DNA of 64,000 nucleotides from Rhizophagus irregularis (GCF_026210795.1 NC_089459.1:2356001-2420000); one strand, 5' to 3'. Counted from the stretch's first letter, positions 34,703 to 48,218 are shown. The notes: generated by a model from the letters alone, not told the origin. Program-made: numbers and translations.

Positions 34703-35497
34703 ATGACGAATTCAATTCAAGAACCAAAACGAAATGTTCGTAATACCAATACTAAAAAGAAGTCATCAAAACAAAATGGTAAAAGGAAATCATCATCAAA
34801 ACGTAAAGATCCTGAGATTACATTAAATTTACCATTTCCTCCCAATGTTAAACTTGAAAAATTTTTTCCTTCCAAATATACTGTAAGCTTGAGAACTCTT
34901 AATGCATTCATCATTTATAGAAAAGTTGTCAGTGCTGAGATCAAGAAAAATAAGATTACTTTATGTTGGAGTAAAATTTCAACAATTGCATCAAATAAGT
35001 GGAAGCTTGAAGATGCTGAAGTTAAACAACATTATAGAGATCTTGCTGAAAAAACTAAAACCTTGTATAGATCTAAACATTTGTTTTATGTTCATCAAGG
35101 AAAGAACGCTGCCAGTTCTGTAATGCTTCAAGATAATGGGGAAACAACCGATAATACCCCAAAAACTTTTACTTTTGTATATTCGGAATATGAAAAAAAT
35201 CTTTCAAATGATTCAGGTGTTGAACAACAAAAAAACGCATTTAATGAACAAATTGAGGGTACTTTAGAAACTCCTGAAATTTCTAATGTCGATCCTCATG
35301 TTTTGAATGAAAGTGATCAAACTATCATTCCACCTTCCAACACCGGGTTTAATCTTGAACATAACTTCTTCAATTTTGTTAATATGGTTGGCTTACCAAT
35401 TACTACATTTTTGCATGATGACAGATCATTTCCCCTATTTCAACTTGAAATGGCAAATAATAATATGCCCGAATTCGATGATCATAGATTTATTTAA
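34703..35497 (+). CDS. HMG-box (MATA_HMG-type) DNA-binding protein
   Basis: Single exon, 264 residues from ATG at 34703. A basic Lys/Ser-rich N-terminus (10-36) probably gives nuclear localisation. The HMG box lies at about 63-128: LRTLNAFIIYRKVVSAEIKK, CWSKISTIASNKWKLE and VKQHYRDLAEKTKTLYR, with the N-A-F-I-x-Y-R helix 1 signature and Trp 89 and 100. The C-terminal half is acidic and Asn-rich, a possible activation region. It differs from the 21490-22269 protein outside the box, so they are not a recent duplicate. Likely a sequence-specific minor-groove transcription factor; targets unknown. The 5' flank (34560-34700) is less AT-rich and has a C-rich patch (cccgtcccc at 34649), fitting a promoter. 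Confidence 0.85.
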   Translation: MTNSIQEPKRNVRNTNTKKKSSKQNGKRKSSSKRKDPEITLNLPFPPNVKLEKFFPSKYTVSLRTLNAFIIYRKVVSAEIKKNKITLCWSKISTIASNKWKLEDAEVKQHYRDLAEKTKTLYRSKHLFYVHQGKNAASSVMLQDNGETTDNTPKTFTFVYSEYEKNLSNDSGVEQQKNAFNEQIEGTLETPEISNVDPHVLNESDQTIIPPSNTGFNLEHNFFNFVNMVGLPITTFLHDDRSFPLFQLEMANNNMPEFDDHRFI

Positions 35498-38400
35498 TTT
35501 TCATATATATATTATATATATATATATATATATATCAAAAACCTTTATTTGGTATAATTGATTATTAATATTTTAAATATTTGAACATTTCGTTAATACC
35601 TATTTCATTAATTATTCCATAGGGTATAAGACAATTAAGACTTAGAAGAAAATTAAGGATATAATTATTATATAAGATAATAATATATAAGTATGACAAA
35701 AAAAAAAAAACTAAATTAGACTTAGGATATTAAGACTAATATTTGTATAGCATTCATGCAGGAATGTTGTATAAATATATATTAAGTTATCTCGATTAGC
35801 GTTTACCGCATCGGTTCTTATTTTAACGTCATCAACGTCATCACAAATCACTCGACTTCCACCTTACATCATCAATCACATGATTATCATAATACGTCAT
35901 TCTAATTTCATTTGTTAAAAAAAAAATAATTTCGGTTTTTAAAAAATATATTTTTTTCTTCGTGATTTTGTTTGTTTATTTTTATTATAGGAATGTATTT
36001 AAATTTATTATTTATTAAGATAATATTCTTAATCTCTTTTATAAATGAGAGAATTTTTTTTTTTATGTCGAAAAAAGTATGTATGTTACGTTATTTCAAC
36101 CGTAAAATTGGCTTTTTTTTTTAATAAAATCATTTTATTACAAATAAAAGGGGTAAACATTTATCTCCATTCATTTAAGTCAAAGTACCAAATTTAGCCA
36201 AAATTGTGGCTTTTAATACTTGTAACTCTTGAAAAAAATATGTTCAAATGTAATGATAATCCTAACCAGGGGTAATCCGACGGAATGCCATTTTATAATA
36301 ATTATTCGGATATTAAAGGACCGATATTTAAAAATAATACAAATTTATATGACAAATCTATTATAGGATGCATGAATGATCCAATCGTTTTCAAAGATCT
36401 CGTTTAAAACTTTTTATTGTTGCGCAGAAAAAGATAGTCTAACATAAACTTCAATATCAAAAAAAAAGTTATATATATCTTTAATTAGGTTCTCTTAATT
36501 TGGTTTTACAAAATTAAAAATTTTCGGATAGTTCCGGACTAGGGCGAAGTAGAAAAGTTCCCTATTTAATTATTGCCCCCGTTTGATCGGTTTAGTTTCA
36601 TACCAGAATAATTCATGTTGATCTAACGGAAAAATTTAATACGTAAATGATCATCGAAAAAAAGAAAGATTGCTCCATCAATCCCTTAACTTTATTTCAC
36701 CAATAAAAGCTTTTACTGCAAGTTATAGAAAGTGGAAAAATATGTATATGTATATTTTTTTTTTTACGATTCGTACAAGAACAAAACAAAACAAAACGTT
36801 TAATTTTTTTTGTCAATTCTTGTCAAAAAGAGATTAAGTAGTGTAATCTGCAAGTTATAAAAAAGTTGCAACAATTCAATCAAATCAAGAATTGCACAAA
36901 AATTGATAATGTGACACAAAATAATTCTAGATAAGTCACGTGGATTTTATTATTTGTTCTAATGGAGTAATTTCACGTCATGTTTAGTTTGGTTTGGCAT
37001 AAATACAATGAAATCAATAAAATGATGTAAAATGATGTAATTAATAAATTATAAAAATCCAATTAAATATAATTTAAAATAATTCCCATTCATTGAAAGT
37101 TTATGCACGTTAAAATTAAAAAGAGAATAAATGGTTTATTGACTAATATAATACTATTATGCTAACGCATTTCGAAAATCAAAACAAATTCCTTAAGGAA
37201 GAGAATGATCGTCATAAGTACGCAAAATTTGAAGGTAAATGATTTATGCAGTTTCAAAAAGGAAATTTTGTAGAGGTTTTCGAAGTTTGCATAATTTTAC
37301 GCTCACACTGAAATTTTTTAGCATGATCAACCAGTCACGAGGCAGAATAACACGTGTTCTTGGTCAAGACAAAAAAAAGACCTTAAATTAAAAATTTTCC
37401 TCCGATTATATTATATTATATTTAAAATGATATAAATGATATAAATGATATGCAAAAAAAAAAATAAATAAAGTATATAATATAAGTAAAATAAGACACT
37501 ATTTTAAAATATACTTGAATTTATCGTATGCATAATTATACATGACACAATATTCTTTTACATGTTATTGTACAATATGTTATAATATGTTTATTTTATG
37601 TTATTTAGAATTTATATATTTCTTTTATTTTAATTATTTATTTATTTATTTTTTTTTTTAGCATTACGCTATATATATACCGTATATATATATATATATA
37701 TATAGATATATAACATTTTATTTATATTTATCAGCCATTGAAGAGCTGAAAAAAGTTTTTTGAAATTATTAATTTATTAATTTCATATTTTTAATTGTAT
37801 TACTTGAAATAGTTTTAAATTTGATGTCATGAGTTCAACCAGTATGAAGTAAACCGGAATTATAATTAGTAATAATACATTATTATAAATATTATTTATG
37901 CTTATTCTTATCGGTTATTCCGAGTAAATGATTTGTTTGTGACATAAAATGGAAAAAGTCTCTTGCATATATTTTATTTAATATTGTGCTCGAGTTGATT
38001 TACGTACACTGCAGATGATCGGGAAGAAGCAGGTAATTCCGAGCACAAATTCTTCCAGTTATATAAAAAAAAAAAAAAGTTTATTTTATAAAATAAAAAT
38101 AAAAATTCATATAATAATTTGAATATTAATTGACTCGTAAAAAAATGGTAAATTATTACCGTGTTTATTTCATATACAAAAAAAAAAACTTATTGAATAA
38201 TAATAATAATAATAATATATATATATATATATATATATAATAAAAATATAAAACTTTTTAAAATATAAAACTTTTTATGTTTCAAGGATTTAAGCCCGCT
38301 TAAATACTAGTTATAAAATTACCAAAAGAATAAGTACGCGTATTTGAGTTGATGTCCTTATTTATCCATAACCGCTGAAAGAATGGACGAATTATATGTA

Positions 38401-38864
38401 ATTATTTGAGCATAATTTTTTTAAATAAAGAAAAAAAAAACTTTTTTTTCTAAAAAAACTTACTTTGTTTAAAAATTTTTAATATAATTTGAAATAGTAT
38501 ATATAAAGTATCTTATAAATTGTTATAATGTTTCTATAATAGGCTATTACGTCATCCATGATTTTTTTTTTTACATAAACATATTACCAAAACACCAATT
38601 ACATCTTTTGATTATTTATTTAAATAAAATAAATAAATAAATAAATAAATAAAAGGCATACGGATAAATAATAAAAAAAAAATATAAGAATAATAAAATA
38701 AAAAAATTAATTGGTTCTGAATCTATAAAAACAACAAATGAAACCAGAAAGACAATACATCCTATTATTAAATTACCTATCTGCATAATGAACTAACATT
38801 GCATATATAATAAATAATGAATTTAATTTTTAGTAAACACGATACATCTTCTTAAAAGATGTTT
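35498..38864. other. 3.4-kb gene-free intergenic region
   Basis: Begins with a (ta)n tract in the HMG 3' UTR (35503-35535). Further (ta)n at 37680-37700 and 38215-38240, (aaat)n at 38620-38650. No gene seen. The right edge is the 3' flank of the first SWIRM gene. Confidence 0.45.
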
Positions 38865-40187
38865 CTAGATCCATTTAATTTGTTGAAAAAATTCCCAAAG
38901 CTTACTTGCTTTATTTACATCAATTCTTAATAATTTTTGTGCATCACTCTTACGAAATGGTAAATTCTTTTTAATATATCTTCTCGCTGAAGAAATTAAA
39001 ATATATTTTGATGTTAAATATTGTACAGGAGTTAAACGTAAGATGGAAGTCACGTGAGCTTCTTTTGGATGTAAGAGAGGATAATGAGTTAAATGAGAAA
39101 TGTTAAGTGGTTGACCCTTCCATTTTATATTTATATTAGCATTATCTAAACAAGTAGTTTCAATATTTAAATCTTTGATGTTTTTTTTGAGTTCGTTGAT
39201 TTCCATTGTAGGTGGATTTGGGAAAAGAACTGATTTCGTTTCAGTAAATGTTGTCGAAGTAACATTTAATGTGGACTTTAATAATCCACGGTCTTGCATA
39301 ACTCTAGCCAAACTATTACTTTTTCTCTTTCTTTCAGAAAATGGTTTATCATAACTTCGAATTTTAGAAATACTAGTCTTTTGTACTTTTGAAAAATTAG
39401 TGTGTGAATTCATTGGAAAATTAGAATTAATAGGTGAATTAATTGGTGAATTTAATAAATAATTTATCTTCATTGGGGAAGACGAATCATCAGATGATTC
39501 CATATCAATTTTTAAGTTTGGTGCAATTTTTTGATACTGTTTTACGCGGGAACAAAGGGTTGGTCCTACAATATGAACTTTATTATCAAAATTAGGTTCA
39601 ATCTCTGATGCGTTTGATTTGGCCGTAGTTTGCATTGTTGTTTTTTCTGGTGTTAATGTTGTTCCATCATTGATCAAGCATGTGGAAATTGTGGAAATTT
39701 TTGCATGTATATCACCATTTGTGCCTCCCACACATTGAGGCACAGCCATCGTCATTTTATGAATTGATGAAGATCTTTCAAATGGTATATTATTATTATA
39801 TTGATTACTTTCTGAGCAAGTTAAATCTTGAGTAGGTTCAGATAATAACATTTTAATTGATAGACGTGAACTTTGATTAAAATAATCCGGTTGTGAATTA
39901 TGATTAAAATTTGAATAATTATTATTTGTCGGGGAATAAATTTGGGATATCGGTTTAGGTGTTTGATGCAAAAAATTAAAAGATGAATTATTTAAAGATA
40001 AAGAATCTTCAAAATTGTTCCTTCGTTTTATTACGAAATCATCATTTGGTGAAGTTGGTGTTGATATAGGCGGAGAAGGTGTTTGCGACAATAAACTACT
40101 ACTATAATTATAATTATAATTATAATTATCATAATTATAATTATTATAGTTATCGTAGTTATAAAATTTATTGTATTGCGAGTGCAT
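38865..40187 (-). CDS. SWIRM-domain chromatin protein (paralogue 1)
   Basis: Single exon, 440 residues from ATG at 40187 (MHSQYNKFY). The frame stays open 73 codons further upstream, but that part is a run of Ile, Tyr and Leu from AT-rich UTR and is left out. The N-terminus is a Tyr/Asn repeat (9-28); the middle is Ser/Asn/Pro-rich. ERKRKSNSLARVMQDRGLL starts at about 285 and is near-identical in the two paralogues. The C-terminal 86 residues are a SWIRM domain (KWKGQPLNIS, LRLTPVQYL, LLRIDVNKASKLWEFF, ending IKWI). Fungal relatives (yeast Fun19, fission yeast Laf1/Laf2) act with Rpd3-type histone deacetylase; SWIRM folds bind DNA or nucleosomes. It lacks the RKNPYP...APSK block of the other two, so it has diverged most. 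Confidence 0.83.
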   Translation of the reverse strand: MHSQYNKFYNYDNYNNYNYDNYNYNYNYSSSLLSQTPSPPISTPTSPNDDFVIKRRNNFEDSLSLNNSSFNFLHQTPKPISQIYSPTNNNYSNFNHNSQPDYFNQSSRLSIKMLLSEPTQDLTCSESNQYNNNIPFERSSSIHKMTMAVPQCVGGTNGDIHAKISTISTCLINDGTTLTPEKTTMQTTAKSNASEIEPNFDNKVHIVGPTLCSRVKQYQKIAPNLKIDMESSDDSSSPMKINYLLNSPINSPINSNFPMNSHTNFSKVQKTSISKIRSYDKPFSERKRKSNSLARVMQDRGLLKSTLNVTSTTFTETKSVLFPNPPTMEINELKKNIKDLNIETTCLDNANINIKWKGQPLNISHLTHYPLLHPKEAHVTSILRLTPVQYLTSKYILISSARRYIKKNLPFRKSDAQKLLRIDVNKASKLWEFFQQIKWI

Positions 40188-41895
40188 TACTTTCAAATAA
40201 ATACTAATAAATACAATAAATACAATAAATATATAAATCAAAACGAAAAGAAGTAAAAATATATATATATATATATATAATATCTTGTGTGTAATAAATA
40301 AATATATATATAACGATATATACTGTAACGAAACGATATATAGGTATATTACTTTAATTTTATTCAAGGACTTTTTTTTTAAAAAGGCTCGTTGACGAAA
40401 ATTCAAAAAAAGAGATAGTTCTTTCTTTCTTTTTTTATTTTTTTTTAAAAAAAAAGAAAAAAAAGTTCAAATAAGATTTTTTTTTTTTTTCAGCCGATCA
40501 TAAAAAAAACAAATGAAGATATGTCGTATTTATATTGTCCCTGCATATGAATAAAAAAAAAAAAATTTTTTTTTTGCACGCGATAATTCATTTTAAGGTA
40601 CTGATTTCTTTATTATTCGGAGATTTGAAATGACGAATTCAATTATAAGATGTATGTTTATCAATACGGTAGTCATAAACGGTAAAAGGGTAACAATGTG
40701 AAGTATTTTATTTTTTACTCTTTATTGAAATAAAGAAATGCGAATCACTCCCGATCATGACATCGTAAGTTACTCTACATTTTTATTTATTTATTTACTT
40801 ATTTTTTATTTTATTTAATTTATTGATTTTCATTCTCTCCTTATCCCTTTTTTTTTTGAATGTTGAATATTTTTTTAATTTTAATCGAATTTTAAAATGA
40901 ATAAATATTTGTACATTAACTTTCGTCATTTTTATATTACTGAATGTATAATTTTATGACATTATAAAATTTATTACTACTTTCGGAACTTTTTTTTATT
41001 TTATGAAAATAAAATAATTTTTTAACGGACCAATTAAAAAATTTTACATCAAATTCACGTTGATAAAAAAATTCAACTTTTTTAAATTATAAATAACTTT
41101 TTTTTTTTCCCTTGTGAATGGTATAAATAAACGTGTTTGCGTAATACAAAATTATTAAAGTTTAAGGAAGATCATCATTGATTGGATAACTCGAGTCACA
41201 TGAACTGTAGCAATGGTAAATAGGATCACTAATCATTTTTAAAATTATTCGTTAACATTGTTAATATTATTACGCGAAACGATAAATTTGTTTAATTCAA
41301 AAATATCAATTGTTCTTTTCGCCCCTTCCACGATTTATAATTTGTTTTCTGCATGTTTAACTATGAATAGTAAAAAAAGAATAAATATTTTTATTAAACA
41401 AAATAATAATAATATGATATTTTTACGATTTTTCCTTTAGTTTACTTATATTTACTTACCAACATCGAAAGAGGATGATAATCAATTCAAATTATAAATG
41501 ATTATATAATAATAATAAATTTTTATTTTTATAATTCATAAATTTTTTTACCTCGTTCCTCTCCTTTTTTTTTTTAAAAAAAAAAGACAATATTAAATAT
41601 TAATTTAAGGAATTTTTCCTTTGTTATATTGAAATAGTTAGAGTGTTTGTTTCAAGCGACATATTATGATCTGAGTAATAAATACATAACTTTATTTATA
41701 TACATAATACTATATATATATATGTATATATAGATAGATAGATTATATTTATGCAAGAAAAAAAGAGTGATTATTTTAATCCCTGACAAATAAATTCATG
41801 CTTGTTTACCATTTAATGTAAATAATGTTATTAATTGTATATATACAGTATCTTCGAAAAATAGATCTTTTGAATTTTTTTTTTAAAAAAAAATT

Positions 41896-41926
<31 letters not shown>

Positions 41927-44210
41927 AATAAATCGTTCATTGTGAAAGGCTTTGTTTGAAATTGATTAAATTGATTGGATCAAATTTATCAAATTTAGGA
42001 AAAAAAAATAATAATTTTTGTTTGGTAGTTTCCTGTGCAGCAAGGATAAATAATATAATGACATATTACTTCAAAAACAGTGTTATGATCAAATTTTTAG
42101 AAATCTTTTTTTAAAGTATAATAAATAAATAAATAAATAAATAAAATAACACGTGAGCTGGAAATCCCCCGACTTTGCCGGTCACTTCTGTCAATAAAAG
42201 TCACGCGGGTACCAACTAATCATCAAAGAAATAAAACATGTGATTTTAATAGTGCCTAATTTATACTTAATTTAGAAAAATATTACAAATATTTCCCGAT
42301 AGATTTTTTATATATATATAATATATTTAATAAATTTTTGTTTGTCACAAAAATATTCAATCATTATCTTCAAAAATCTCTTTTTTTTTTTCTATTAATA
42401 AAATGATTTTTTTTTTACACGTACATTTACTACCGTGTGTAAATTACACAACTTGTAAACCAAGTTTACATGTGATGAGAACATCAAAAACGCCCTTTGG
42501 ATTAAACAAAAAGAAAATATTAAACAAATCAGGTATAGATATCATTCAACAATTAGTAATCTTTTATTCTTTATTGTAAAACCGGTTCAAATAAAGTGTA
42601 CATATAAAAGCCGTATCACACACGAGTTTCGTTTTTCGTTTTTTTTAATATTGTTCATTTTTTTACAACGTATGACTATTCTGCAAAAATTAAAGTTATT
42701 ATTATATTTCAAAACCCCAATAATATATGATTGAGTTTAAAAAAAAAAAACAATCAGTTTTAGATTTTTTAACGGAAATTTCCGATAAACTGACAAAATG
42801 GCGTTTATTATCGTAACTTATTTAATAACGCGTTCGTTATTTCTATTATTTACTCATTCATTTTAATATCAAATTTTTCAATCAAAAAAAATTCAAAAAA
42901 GGTTTCTTTTTAAAATTTAAAAAGAGTTCAAACATAATTTCGCGTTCCTTTTATTTGTAAACTTGCAGTTTATTAGTTTATTCTTAACCATAAAATCAAT
43001 GATCACAATAGATCATTGTAAAATTTAATTTCTCTATATATAATTTATTATTAAAGATTCATTGACTTTATTTATTTTTTTGCTTGATCGACACACAAAA
43101 GAATTATTGTGGAGTGATATATATAAATATAGTTTTTTATTGCACTACTGCACTAAAGCACTAAAGCACTTACGAGCTAGAAAATGTAATAAAAATCTTT
43201 GGGTTTGATCAGGTGTTTATTTAAGAATCTTCTCAATTCTTCTTTAGAAGTAAAGAACGAACTTACTTGTATTCCAAATATATATTTATTTAAAAAAAAT
43301 TTTTTTGTTATCTGATGAATTCTGATGAATTCAATTTGAAAATATAATATATATATATACTATGTATGTTATGTAATGTATACATGTATGTATGTATATA
43401 TATGTATATATATATATATATATATATAGATACTTTATATAGTTTCAGCCGGCATACATATACACATGAAAAATCGGTCATTTTGAATGACCAAGAGATC
43501 TATCTGATAATTATTAACTTGAATAACGTAGTATAAATTTTATTTGTTGTACAGTACCAATAATAAAGTTTTAGAAAAAAAAAAAAATTGTGTTAAAATA
43601 ATTTTTAATATCTTCATTCATTCACACTATCATAATTTTTACACATGGTCCATATTTTTTTGTTTGAAATGATTTTAAGTTTACACATCTTCTTATCTGA
43701 CGTGTTACACGCTTAAATGTCTAACTCAATGTAAAAATTATATATATCACACCCCTGAATAGATTTGATCTAAAATGTTTAAAGTGTTAAAAAATTAAGT
43801 TGTGAAATGTCTACATATAAAGGAAAAAGTTTGATACAGGTTACAAAAAAAAACGCCCATGTCTCCACGATTATAGGTGCTTTTAACCGGGGTTTATGAA
43901 AAAAAAAGTTAATTAACTATAATTAAAGATGACTTACATGTAACATAAATCTAAAATAGGAAAAAAAAACCCAGAGATTACCGGAGTAAATCGGAGTTAA
44001 AAATAAAATAAAATAAATATAAAATAATAAAATAATAAAATAAAATTTAAATAAAATAAAATAAGATAAATAAATTAGTCATTTAAAAAAGATCATTCAC
44101 ATATAATATGTATTTTTTATTGGATTTGTAATATCAATAAAAGTGCGGCTTCGGAAAAACTTATTAGGAATTTAAAAAGGGGTGTTTTTTAAATTTTTTT
44201 TTTTTTAAAT
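40188..44210. other. gene-free intergenic region downstream of a minus-strand promoter
   Basis: Starts with the 5' UTR of the first SWIRM gene, carrying (at)n and T-run tracts. Then AT-rich sequence, (ta)n at 41890-41925 and 43380-43430, and E-box-like cacgtg at 42151. No gene supported. Confidence 0.4.
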
Positions 44211-44229
44211 TCATGATGATCATTGGCGT

Positions 44230-44510
44230 AATTGAATTGCTTCCCTTAAAAAAAAAACACAAGTGTTTTTAACAACATCTGATGATCTAGACCTAACTAT
44301 TAATTGGTCAACTAAATTAATCTGTCAAATTTATCAATTTCAATTAGAGAACGTTAAAGAAAACGCTCATATTACAACATCTGATGTTGTAAATGATTGT
44401 GAAACAACATACAAGTATTAATTTACCAGGTACGACGAATAAAATTAGAATTTATAATAGTAAACAAATTAGCATTAGCGTATTCGGTAGAAAGCCTGAT
44501 AATATTTAGA
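44230..44510 (+). pseudogene. frameshifted coding relic
   Basis: The plus strand reads VFLTTSDDLDLTINWSTKLI, CQIYQFQLENVKENAHITTS, DVVNDCETTYKY and then, after a one-base shift, NLPGTTNKIRIYNSKQISIS and VFGRKPDNI. Both halves are clearly protein-like in an AT-rich background and continue each other. The reading frame has no ATG at its start. I recall similar blocks in repeated Rhizophagus proteins but cannot name the family. Confidence 0.4.
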
Positions 44511-44639
44511 TCATCCCCAAAGTATTGTAAGTATTGTACTATATATATATAATATATATATATAATATTACCTTGTATATATATATATAATATATAATAT
44601 ATTACCATTTTCTCAAATTATAATAAGGTTATAAGATGA

Positions 44640-45610
44640 TTTATCCGGTCCAAAAGATACATGATACATCTAATCCAACTTGATTTAACCACGAACTTTT
44701 TATTAAAAAATAAAAAAATTGCTTAGAATTACCCGTCAATAATGTTTATAATAATTTAAAAAAATTCTAAATTTGGAAATATATAGGTAATTTGTGCATT
44801 TTTATATGGTTTTGTATAACATTAGACCTGCAAAATTTTTTAACCAATATGGCTCGGAAAAATATATCGGACAATTTTTTGCTTTATTTGTTCATAATAC
44901 TTTTTTTACTATCATCACCAGGAATGTCGACGAACCTTTTTGATAACTCAAATATTTTTAGTAATCTTTTTAATTATTTGTTTTCTTTATTTCCAACAAA
45001 TTATGAACACATTGGTGACAATTTATTATTATCTGGATGATTATAAATATCTCATATATCTAAACAAGTTCATTTTGCAAATCAAATACTTAATTTTGTG
45101 GATTGTTTATTATTAAATTTCTTTAAAAAGAAGTACTTGCTTCGGTTAATCCCGCAAAATCAAATATTGATATGATGCATAAGATCGTCGGTCTACAGAA
45201 TATAAAAGTACTAGATATACCGCAATTTTCCGTAGTTTCAAAAGCGAAGAGGAGAATTCCGCGGAATCTTTTACGGACATCTGCGTATTCGATTTAATAA
45301 TAAGGTCGGACAAAGTCTTTTTTAAGAAGATATTGTATAAAATGTTCCGAATGTTTGTCGTAAAAAGAATTGAAACTTTTTTTTTATAAACGAAAAAAAA
45401 AAATAACAAGTAATTAACTCCCGAAAAATTTATTATTTGTATATTATAACCTGTTACACAATATAAATATATATATTTTTTTTTTGTTTCCATAATATCT
45501 TTGGTGGACCTCGTCCAAAAATTTATGGGATCTTTACTTTTAATGGATGAAATGAAGTGGGATGATATTAAATTTAAACAATCCCATGTGATCTTTTGTA
45601 ACATAAATAA
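44640..45610. other. uncertain ORFs, possible gene
   Basis: Two unsupported frames: 44792-45040 plus (82 residues, hydrophobic) and 45146-45604 minus (152 residues, MLQKITWDCLNLISSHFISS). The minus frame is unusually long for this base composition and its ends look protein-like, but its centre is a poly-A/T translation (YLLFFFFVYKKK), which argues against one intact gene. Could be two exons or a decayed gene. Confidence 0.2.
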
Positions 45611-46974
45611 ATTATAAAGTTTTGATTTATATGCACAGACAATTAGTTTTTTCTGGTAGAATAAATATCACGCCATAATTTATTATTATATTTTAATTCC
45701 TTTTGTTCTTTTACTATACATACTCTTTTTTTTTTTTTTACCACTTTATTTAAACAATCGGAAAATCCTGAAAATCCTTTTTTTACTTTTTTTTTAAAAA
45801 ATTTTTACAGAAATTTACCGGTTATGAATTAGTGAAAGGAAAAGATTGAAATTTACTGTTATAGGAAAATTTTTGTTTAAAATTTCCGGGACAGATAAAA
45901 GTCAATACGTCATTTAGATCTTATATTTATGTTAAGACATATGAAATTATATACATTTATAGTTAAAACGCGTAAATATTTTACCCATAAGAGAATGGTA
46001 AGAAAGAATTTAAAAATGTATAACCTTCGATAGTTCGATTAGGAATTTAATTTAAAATCTGGATTTAGAATTTTGTACTGATTATTGAAAAGCCTTATGA
46101 TGGCATGATCGATTTTATGGTTAAATGTGGCTTTTTTATATAGAAATTACTTGGCATTTTTGTTTAATCATGAGTCAATTGAGTCATGAGAGTCATGACA
46201 AAGAAAAAAAAGTGATAATTAAGAAATTATATGTAATAAAAGTACTAAAAGGAGAAAAAAAACCGGAAAAAACCGAAATGTAAGAAAATTTCAATTTTTA
46301 ATACATAGGAATGTTATTACTTTTTATTCACGTATTCATATTACTCACATGGCAAAATTATTAATTAATCACCCACATTGTATGATAAAAATCTATTCTA
46401 AAGAGAGACAATTATATATAATAAACGCATTACACTGCATTAACAACTTTTCCCCATTCATCATTATTTAAGTAGGCTTAAAAAAATACGCTTGGGAAAA
46501 AAAAATAAATAAAAACAAATAAAGTATCTCTTTTGATTTTCAATATGGTTTGACAAATTTTTTTTATGAGACAGATGTTTTGGAATATATGAATTTCTTT
46601 GATTTCTTGGGGCAAAAAATCCTTACAAGGTTAATCGGCGTAAATAAAAAGATTATAATTGTTATTTCGTAATTTTTTAAGTCTCTTACATTACATGGTC
46701 TGATAACGCCTTATTTCTTTATAAGTAATAATTTGATCAATTGAATTTGGAAAAAATCCTTTTCTTCCTTGTTATATTTGCTACTTTGTGTTTATGTTAA
46801 TGACGCAGTGGCTGATTATTTTTTATGTGGAATTTCAACGATAAATTTGTACGACTAAAAAAAATTTTCTTTTACATCATTTTACTCTTACACTTGCATC
46901 TACGGTAGGAAAGAAATTTTTTTTATTACGTACATGAAAATATTTTAAAACTCGGAGAAAAAAAAAATTGATGC

Positions 46975-47037
46975 GGTTTCAGATGAGAATGACCAAAACC
47001 GTTTTATTACATATTTTTTTTTTTTTATTATTATTAC

Positions 47038-47080
<43 letters not shown>

Positions 47081-47165
47081 TTATTTTACTTTTTTTATTT
47101 TATTTTTATTTTATTTTTTTATTTTATTATTTTATAAAAATTCAAAAAAAAATAAAATAAAAATA
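46975..47165. repeat. (tta)n microsatellite and T/A-rich low-complexity tract
   Basis: About 20 tta units at 47020-47080 followed by (attttattt)n. The open frame here is a repeat translation. Confidence 0.8.
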
Positions 47166-47371
47166 AAAATAAAATACAATAAAAATGCTTAAAAAAAAAA
47201 AAAAAAAAAAAATTTCTTTAAAAGATACAACAATAAATTTAAAATAATTTAATTTGTATTTACATTAGTTTTTTCCTTTAGAATATAAATTTTACAAACA
47301 AAAAAAAATTTTTTTTTTTTTTTTTTAAATGACCAGTATATATTATAAACCTAAATTTATCACAGTAGTAC

Positions 47372-47515
47372 ATCCCCGAATATGTTGTTGTTACAGTCAA
47401 AAAAAACAATTCGGGCAGGGCCTTCTCCAGCTTCTTTATGAATTACTGTAAGTTCACCCATTTGTAAATGATTTAGAATTTTCCATTGTCTATATAAACT
47501 TGGCCCAACAGTTTA
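47372..47515 (-). pseudogene. coding relic of an unrecognised protein
   Basis: Minus-strand frame of about 48 codons: VGPSLYRQWKILNHLQMGEL, TVIHKEAGEGPARIVFFDC, NNNIFGDVLL, then a stop. A stop (TAA) interrupts it just upstream of VGPS. Its codon quality and GC content stand out from the flanks, and the absence of a start and of further exons suggests a relic. Could be a last exon of a gene I cannot assemble. Confidence 0.35.
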
Positions 47516-47549
47516 GCCGTTCGTATGAGCCTTTTTTTTTTTTATATTA

Positions 47550-48218
47550 TTACATATTTCAAATTTATAATTTATATGTATATATAAAGTACATTATTTA
47601 TATAAAATATATATTATTATAATTATAAATAAGAAGAAAAAAAAAAATATTAAAAATATTTAAAAATATTTTAAATATTTTTTAACTTGAAGCTTTTTTA
47701 TTACTATATGCTTATTATATTTCAGACAAATTATAAATACACAATAAAAAAGGAATATAATACATACCGGCAAATTTACCATTTTCATGCATATATTAGT
47801 ATAAAAAAGCGATCAAGGTTTTAAAATTAAACATACGACTAAAAATTTTTAAATTACTGATAAATAATAATAAAACTCCGTGATGCTCCCAAATTGGCTA
47901 GTCGGATCAAAACTAAAACTCTCTAATCAAGTGTGACACTAAATTTTATACAAAACAGAACTCGTTGCAAATATAAATAAGGATTGTTCCTCAAAAAAAA
48001 AATATCAATCTCTCTAAAAAAAAAAAAAAAAAATTTAATTCATTAAATTTAATGAATTAATTTTTTTTGACATTTCGTCATTTTTTTAATCTCACTAGAT
48101 ACTCGTGATTTTTTTTTTTCCTTTAGCCTTTAAAAAAGTCTCAAAAGTTCAACACTCGGTTGTTAAAATATTATCTTATAAATATCGTTCTCTCTAAAAA
48201 AAAAAAAAAAGAAAAAAA

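Noticed and set aside
40188-40406. N-terminal extension of SWIRM paralogue 1 by 73 residues
   Set aside because: The translation is an Ile/Tyr/Leu run from AT-rich UTR, and the paralogues begin with polar sequence.
46968-47192. Poly-Leu ORF
   Set aside because: Translation of a (tta)n microsatellite.
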